Assembly: GCF_932526225.1 (NCBI RefSeq)
Contig: NC_064042.1
Location: forward strand, 11,669,040-11,733,039
From: Nematostella vectensis
Lineage: Eukaryota; Cnidaria; Anthozoa; Actiniaria; Edwardsiidae
Direction of reading: 5' to 3'
DNA: 64,000 nucleotides
Positions within the stretch are counted from its first letter, which is position 1; the number at the start of each line of letters is the position of its first letter. The notes under the pieces were generated by a model. That model was given only the letters and a program-made list of their open reading frames with translations. It was not told where the DNA came from and searched no databases. The translations under genes were made by a program, and so were the position numbers. Below, piece by piece: positions 54,223 to 64,000 of the stretch.

Positions 54223-55422
54223 AAAAGCTCGTTTAGGAACAGCTTTAATCAGTAAACAAGATCAGCCAGGAAGCCCAGGACTGAATCATTTACACTATGT
54301 GTATATGTCCATCAGAAACCTTTATCAAAACTCTGTACAATTTTGTCCAATGGCTAGACAAGAATGAATTCATTTTAAACTATGTTAACAAGATATCGTT
54401 AAAAATGCGCTGCAAAATCACTATGTCACGTATAGAATACTTAAACTATGTAAATGGTCAACAAGAATTTGTCTTTGGATGAAGGTCATCTTCTTCCATA
54501 CAGGAGAAAGAGTGAGTAAAACACTCTTTGTAAAACAACGACATGTTTTTATGCCGGTTTACGCTCGCTCATAAACAAGCGCATCAAATAGAATCAGGCA
54601 GGATCCCAAAGAATCCGACATAATTCCACTAATGAGAGCATTAGTTTATGGCGAAAAAGAATCCCACATAGCTAAGCTTTTTTATGCCATTAAGATCGTT
54701 GCCATCGATGGAGTATTCCATTAGTTTTGATTTTTCTAAAGCAGCGCGGTATACGTTCAAACAAAATGTTTTCTGATGAGAGAGCCCGTTCAGAGTAACT
54801 CATATTTTTATCCGTGGGCGAAACACCTTGATGCGTGGGCGAAACTACTCTTATAAACGTGGGCGAAACCACCGCAATCCCCCCCTCCCCCCTCCTCATT
54901 GGATCACCAAAGATCTGGAGAAGGACGTTTAGCTGGACTCCCCGCGAAACCTTCTTCGGAAGCCTTTGATGATGCGGCACGTTCTTTCAGATCGCCAAGA
55001 AAAACATCACCACTCTTGATGTTTGGCATTCTTTATCTAAAAAGAGAGGACAAGGGCAATTCAATTCCAAATCAACTTTACCTTTTACTAGCAAGCAAAT
55101 CATATATAAAAAAGTTAAATCAATAGTAGTATTTAAAAAGCACTGAGATTTAAACTTAGAGACAATTAATTCTCAACTTTCTAATAAATTTTTAATTGGT
55201 GCGGGTGGTTTCAATAAACTTATTTAATGATGTTTGCCTTTTAAAGATTGTATTCATTTCGAAAATTAATACCTCGGTTGTATATTCAAAGCAGAGAATT
55301 GAAAATTGCATTATTTGTTGTGCTTAAACCAAAACATATTAAACATTGATAATTTCCCATTCGGTTGGATTATACTCGGACTGACGGCTCTTAGCAACAT
55401 TAGTTTGGCTTAGCCACTTCGA
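54223..55422. other. Intergenic region between genes B and C
   Basis: No convincing gene. GTGGGCGAAAC is repeated three times at 54814-54870. AATAAA occurs at 55213-55218, about 1 kb past the stop of gene B, and is a weak poly(A) candidate. No TATA box is obvious upstream of the gene C start. Confidence 0.6.
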
Positions 55423-60141
<4,719 letters not shown>

Positions 60142-63100
60142 TGCACGGGAATCTTTAACAAGCGGCAAGGCTACCTCTGGGTGAAGTGATGCACGGGAAT
60201 CTATAGCAAGCGGCAAGGCTACCTCTGGGTGAAGTGATGCACGGGAATCTATAACAAGCGGCAAGGCTACCTCTGGGTGAAGTGATGCACGGGAATCTAT
60301 AACAAGCGACATGGCTACCTCTGGGTGAAGTGATGCACGGAAACCTATAACAAGCGACATGGCTACCTCTGGGTGAAGTGATGCAAATCTATAACAAGCG
60401 GCAAGGCTACCTCTGGGTGAAGTGATGCACGGGAATCTATAACAAGCGACATGGCTACCTCTGGGTGAAGTAATGCACGGAAACCTATAACAAGCGACAT
60501 GGCTACCCCTGGGTGAAGTGATGCACGGGAATCTATAACAAGCGACATGGCTACCTCTGGGTGAAGTGATGCACGGAAATCTATAACAAGCGACATGGCT
60601 ACCTCTGGGTGAAGTGATGCACGGGAATCTATAAAAAGCGGCAAGGCTACCTCTGGGTGAAGTGATGCACGGGAATCTATAACAAAAAGCAAGGCTACCC
60701 CTGGGTGAAGTGATGCACGGGAATCTATAACAAGCGAAATGGCTACCTCTGGGTGAAGTGATGCACGGGAATCTATAACAAAAAGCAAGGCTACCCCTGG
60801 GTGAAGTGATGCACGGGAATCTATAGCAAGCGGCAAGGCTACCTCTGGGTGAAGTGATACACGGGAATCTTTAACAAGCGGCAAGGCTACCTCTGGGTGA
60901 AGTGATGCACGGGAATCTATAGCAAGCGGCAAGGCTACCTCTGGGTGAAGTGATACACGGGAATCTTTAACAAGCGGCAAGGCTACCCCTGGGTGAAGTG
61001 ATGCACGGGAATCTATAGCAAGCGGCAAGGCTACCTCTGGGTGAAGTGATGCACGGGAATCTATAACAAGCGGCAAGGCTACCTCTGGGTGAAGTGATAC
61101 ACGGGAATCTATAACAAGCGACAAGGCTACCTCTGGGTGAAGTGATACACGGGAATCTATAGCAAGCGACAAGGCTACCTCTGGGTGAAGTGATGCACGG
61201 GAATCTATAACAAGCGGCAAGGCTACCTATGGGTGAAGTGATAAACGGGAATCTATAGCAAGCGGCAAGGCTACCTCTGGGTGAAGTGATGCACGGGGAT
61301 CTATAACAAGCGGCAAGGCTACCTCTGGGTGAAGTGATGCACGGGAATCTATAACAAGCGACATGGCTACCTCTGGGTGAAGTGATGCACGGGAATCTAT
61401 AACAAGCGACAAGGCTACCTCTGGGTGAAGTGATGCACGGGAATCTATAACAAGCGACATGGCTACCTCTGGGTGAAGTGATGCACGGGAATCTCTAACA
61501 AGCGGCAAGGCTACCTCTGGGTGAAGTGATGCACGGGAATCTTTAACAAGCGGCAAGGCTACCTCTGGGTGAAGTGATGCACGGGAATCTATAACAAGCG
61601 GCAAGGCTACCTCTGGGTGAAGTGATGCACGGGAATCTATAACAAGCGACATGGCTACCTCTGGGTGAAGTGATGCACGGGAATCTATAGCAAGCGACAA
61701 GGCTACCTCTGGGTGAAGTGATGCACGGGAATCTATAACAAGCGGCAAGGCTACCTCTGGGTGAAGTGATGCACGGGAATCTATAACAAGCGGCAAGGCT
61801 ACCTCTGGGTGAAGTGATGCACGGGAATCTATAGCAAGCGACTAGGCTACCCCTGGGTGAAGTGATGCACGGGAATCTTTAACAAGCGGCAAGGCTACCT
61901 CTGGGTGAAGTGATGCACGGGAATCTATAGCAAGCGGCAAGGCTACCTCTGGGTGAAGTGATGCACGGGAATCTATAACAAAAGGCAAGGCTACCTCTGG
62001 GTGGAGTGATACACGGGAATCTATAACAAGCAGCAAAGCTACCCCTGGGTGAAGTGATGCACGGGAATCTATAACAAGCGGCAAGGCTACCTCTGGGTGA
62101 AGTGATGCACGGGAATCTATAACAAGCAGCAAGGCTACCTCTGGGTGAAGTGATGCACGGGAATCTATAACAAGCGGCAAGGCTACCTCTGGGTGAAGTG
62201 ATGCACGGGAATCTATAACAAGCGACATGGCTACCTCTGGGTGAAGTGATGCACGGAAACCTATAACAAGCGACATGGCTACCCCTGGGTGAAGTGATGC
62301 ACGGGAATCTATAACAAGCGACATGGCTACCTCTGGGTGAAGTGATGCACGGAAATCTATAACAAGCGACATGGCTACCTCTGGGTGAAGTGATGCACGG
62401 GAATCTATAACAAGCGGCAAGGCTACCTCTGGGTGAAGTGATGCACGGGAATCTATAACAAGCGACATGGCTACCTCTGGGTGAAGTAATGCACGGAAAC
62501 CTATAACAAGCGACATGGCTACCCCTGGGTGAAGTGATGCACGGGAATCTATAACAAGCGACATGGCTACCTCTGGGTGAAGTGATGCACGGAAATCTAT
62601 AACAAGCGACATGGCTACCTCTGGGTGAAGTGATGCACGGGAATCTATAAAAAGCGGCAAGGCTACCTCTGGGTGAAGTGATGCACGGGAATCTATAACA
62701 AAAAGCAAGGCTACCCCTGGGTGAAGTGATGCACGGGAATCTATAACAAGCGAAATGGCTACCTCTGGGTGAAGTGATGCACGGGAATCTATAACAAAAA
62801 GCAAGGCTACCCCTGGGTGAAGTGATGCACGGGAATCTATAGCAAGCGGCAAGGCTACCTCTGGGTGAAGTGATACACGGGAATCTTTAACAAGCGGCAA
62901 GGCTACCTCTGGGTGAAGTGATGCACGGGAATCTATAGCAAGCGGCAAGGCTACCTCTGGGTGAAGTGATACACGGGAATCTTTAACAAGCGGCAAGGCT
63001 ACCCCTGGGTGAAGTGATGCACGGGAATCAATAGCAAGCGGCAAGGCTACCTCTGGGTGAAGTGATGCACGGGAATCTATAACAAGCGGCAAGGCTACCT

Positions 63101-64000
63101 CTGGGTGAAGTGATACACGGGAATCTATAACAAGCGACAAGGCTACCTCTGGGTGAAGTGATACACGGGAATCTATAACAAGCGACAAGGCTACCTCTGG
63201 GTGAAGTGATGCACGGGAATCTAAAACAAGCGGCAAGGCTACCCCTGGGTGAAGTGATACACGGGAATCTTTAACAAGCGGCAAGGCTACCTCTGGGTGA
63301 AGTTATGCACGGGAATCTATAACAAGCGGCAAGGCTACCTCTGGGTGAAGTGATGCACGGGAATCTATAGCAAGCGACAAGGCTACCTCTGGGTGAAGTG
63401 ATGCACGGGAATCTTTAACAAGCGGCAAGGCTACCTCTGGGTGAAGTGATACACGGGAATCTTTAACAAGCGGCAAGGCTACCTCTGGGTGAAGTGATGC
63501 ACGGGAATCTATAACAAGCGGCAAGGCTACCCCTGGGTGAAGTGATGCACGGGAATCTACAACAAGCGGCAAGGCTACCCCTGGGTGAACTGATGCACGG
63601 GAATCTATAGCAAGCAGCAAGGCTACCCCTGGGTGAAGTGATGCACGGGAATCTATAGCAAGCGGCAAGGCTACCCCTGGGTGAAGTGATGCACGGGAAT
63701 CTATAACAAGCGGCAAGGCTACCCCTGGGTGAAGTGATGCACGGGAATCTATAGCAAGCGGCAAGGCTACCCCTGGGTGAAGTGATGCACGGGAATCTAT
63801 AACAAGCGGCAAGGCTACCCCTGGGTGAAGTGATGCACGGGAATCTATAACAAGCGGCAAGGCTACCCCTGGGTGAAGTGATGCACGGGAATCTATAGCA
63901 AGTGGCAAGGCTACCCCTGGGTGAAGTGATGCACGGGAATCTATAACAAGCGGCAAGGCTACCCCTGGGTGAAGTGATGCACGGGAATCTATAACAAGCG

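Overview
The window is animal genomic DNA. It has many short introns with GT-AG boundaries, long simple-sequence and minisatellite tracts, a Ty3/gypsy-type retroelement and many MITE-like inverted repeats. The encoded proteins are secreted multidomain proteins built from VWA, Thr-rich mucin-like, Ig-like and small Cys-rich modules. Together these suggest a cnidarian, most likely an anthozoan (sea anemone or coral). The species cannot be settled from sequence alone. All splice junctions below were placed by eye, and exon phases were checked by arithmetic.

Layout. 1-3274: part of a Ty3/gypsy-type LTR retrotransposon on the minus strand. 3489-36249 (+): gene A, at least 39 exons, all phase-compatible, giving about 2,844 residues plus an unseen 5' exon. 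Its order is YWVxYE N-terminal exon, VWA1, Thr-rich region, VWA2, Cys-rich module 1, Ig1, VWA3, Ig2, Ig3, Ig4, Ig5, VWA4, Pro-rich linker, VWA5, Cys-rich module 2, Cys-rich module 3 with a basic tail. 37800-54222 (+): gene B, a tandem paralogue with 19 exons and a visible signal-peptide exon. It has the same N-terminal motif, Thr-rich region, VWA domains and three Cys-rich modules, but lacks VWA1 and all Ig domains, and it carries an in-frame TGA in its last VWA domain. 55423-60141 (+): gene C, 8 exons, 326 residues: signal peptide, PAN/apple-like domain and a fibrinogen-like C-terminal region. 60100-64000: a 48-bp satellite that begins inside the last coding exon of gene C and runs off the window.

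All three products look secreted and extracellular. A and B look like large adhesive or matrix proteins: VWA domains for metal-dependent ligand binding (some with a lost metal site), a stiff glycosylated Thr-rich stalk, and disulphide-rich modules. Nearly every module boundary is phase 1, so modules can be duplicated or skipped in frame.

The most unusual property of the locus is that tandem duplications repeatedly touch splice sites or exon ends: an array of seven 5' splice sites after VWA3, duplicated donors after VWA5 and Ig5, minisatellites that start within about 20 nt of a donor or end at an acceptor, and the satellite seeded by a stop-codon exon. Other standouts are complementary cysteine loss in Ig1 and Ig2, four TATA promoters arranged + - + - in intron 1 of gene B, and a perfect 84-bp hairpin flanked by a 19-bp direct repeat.
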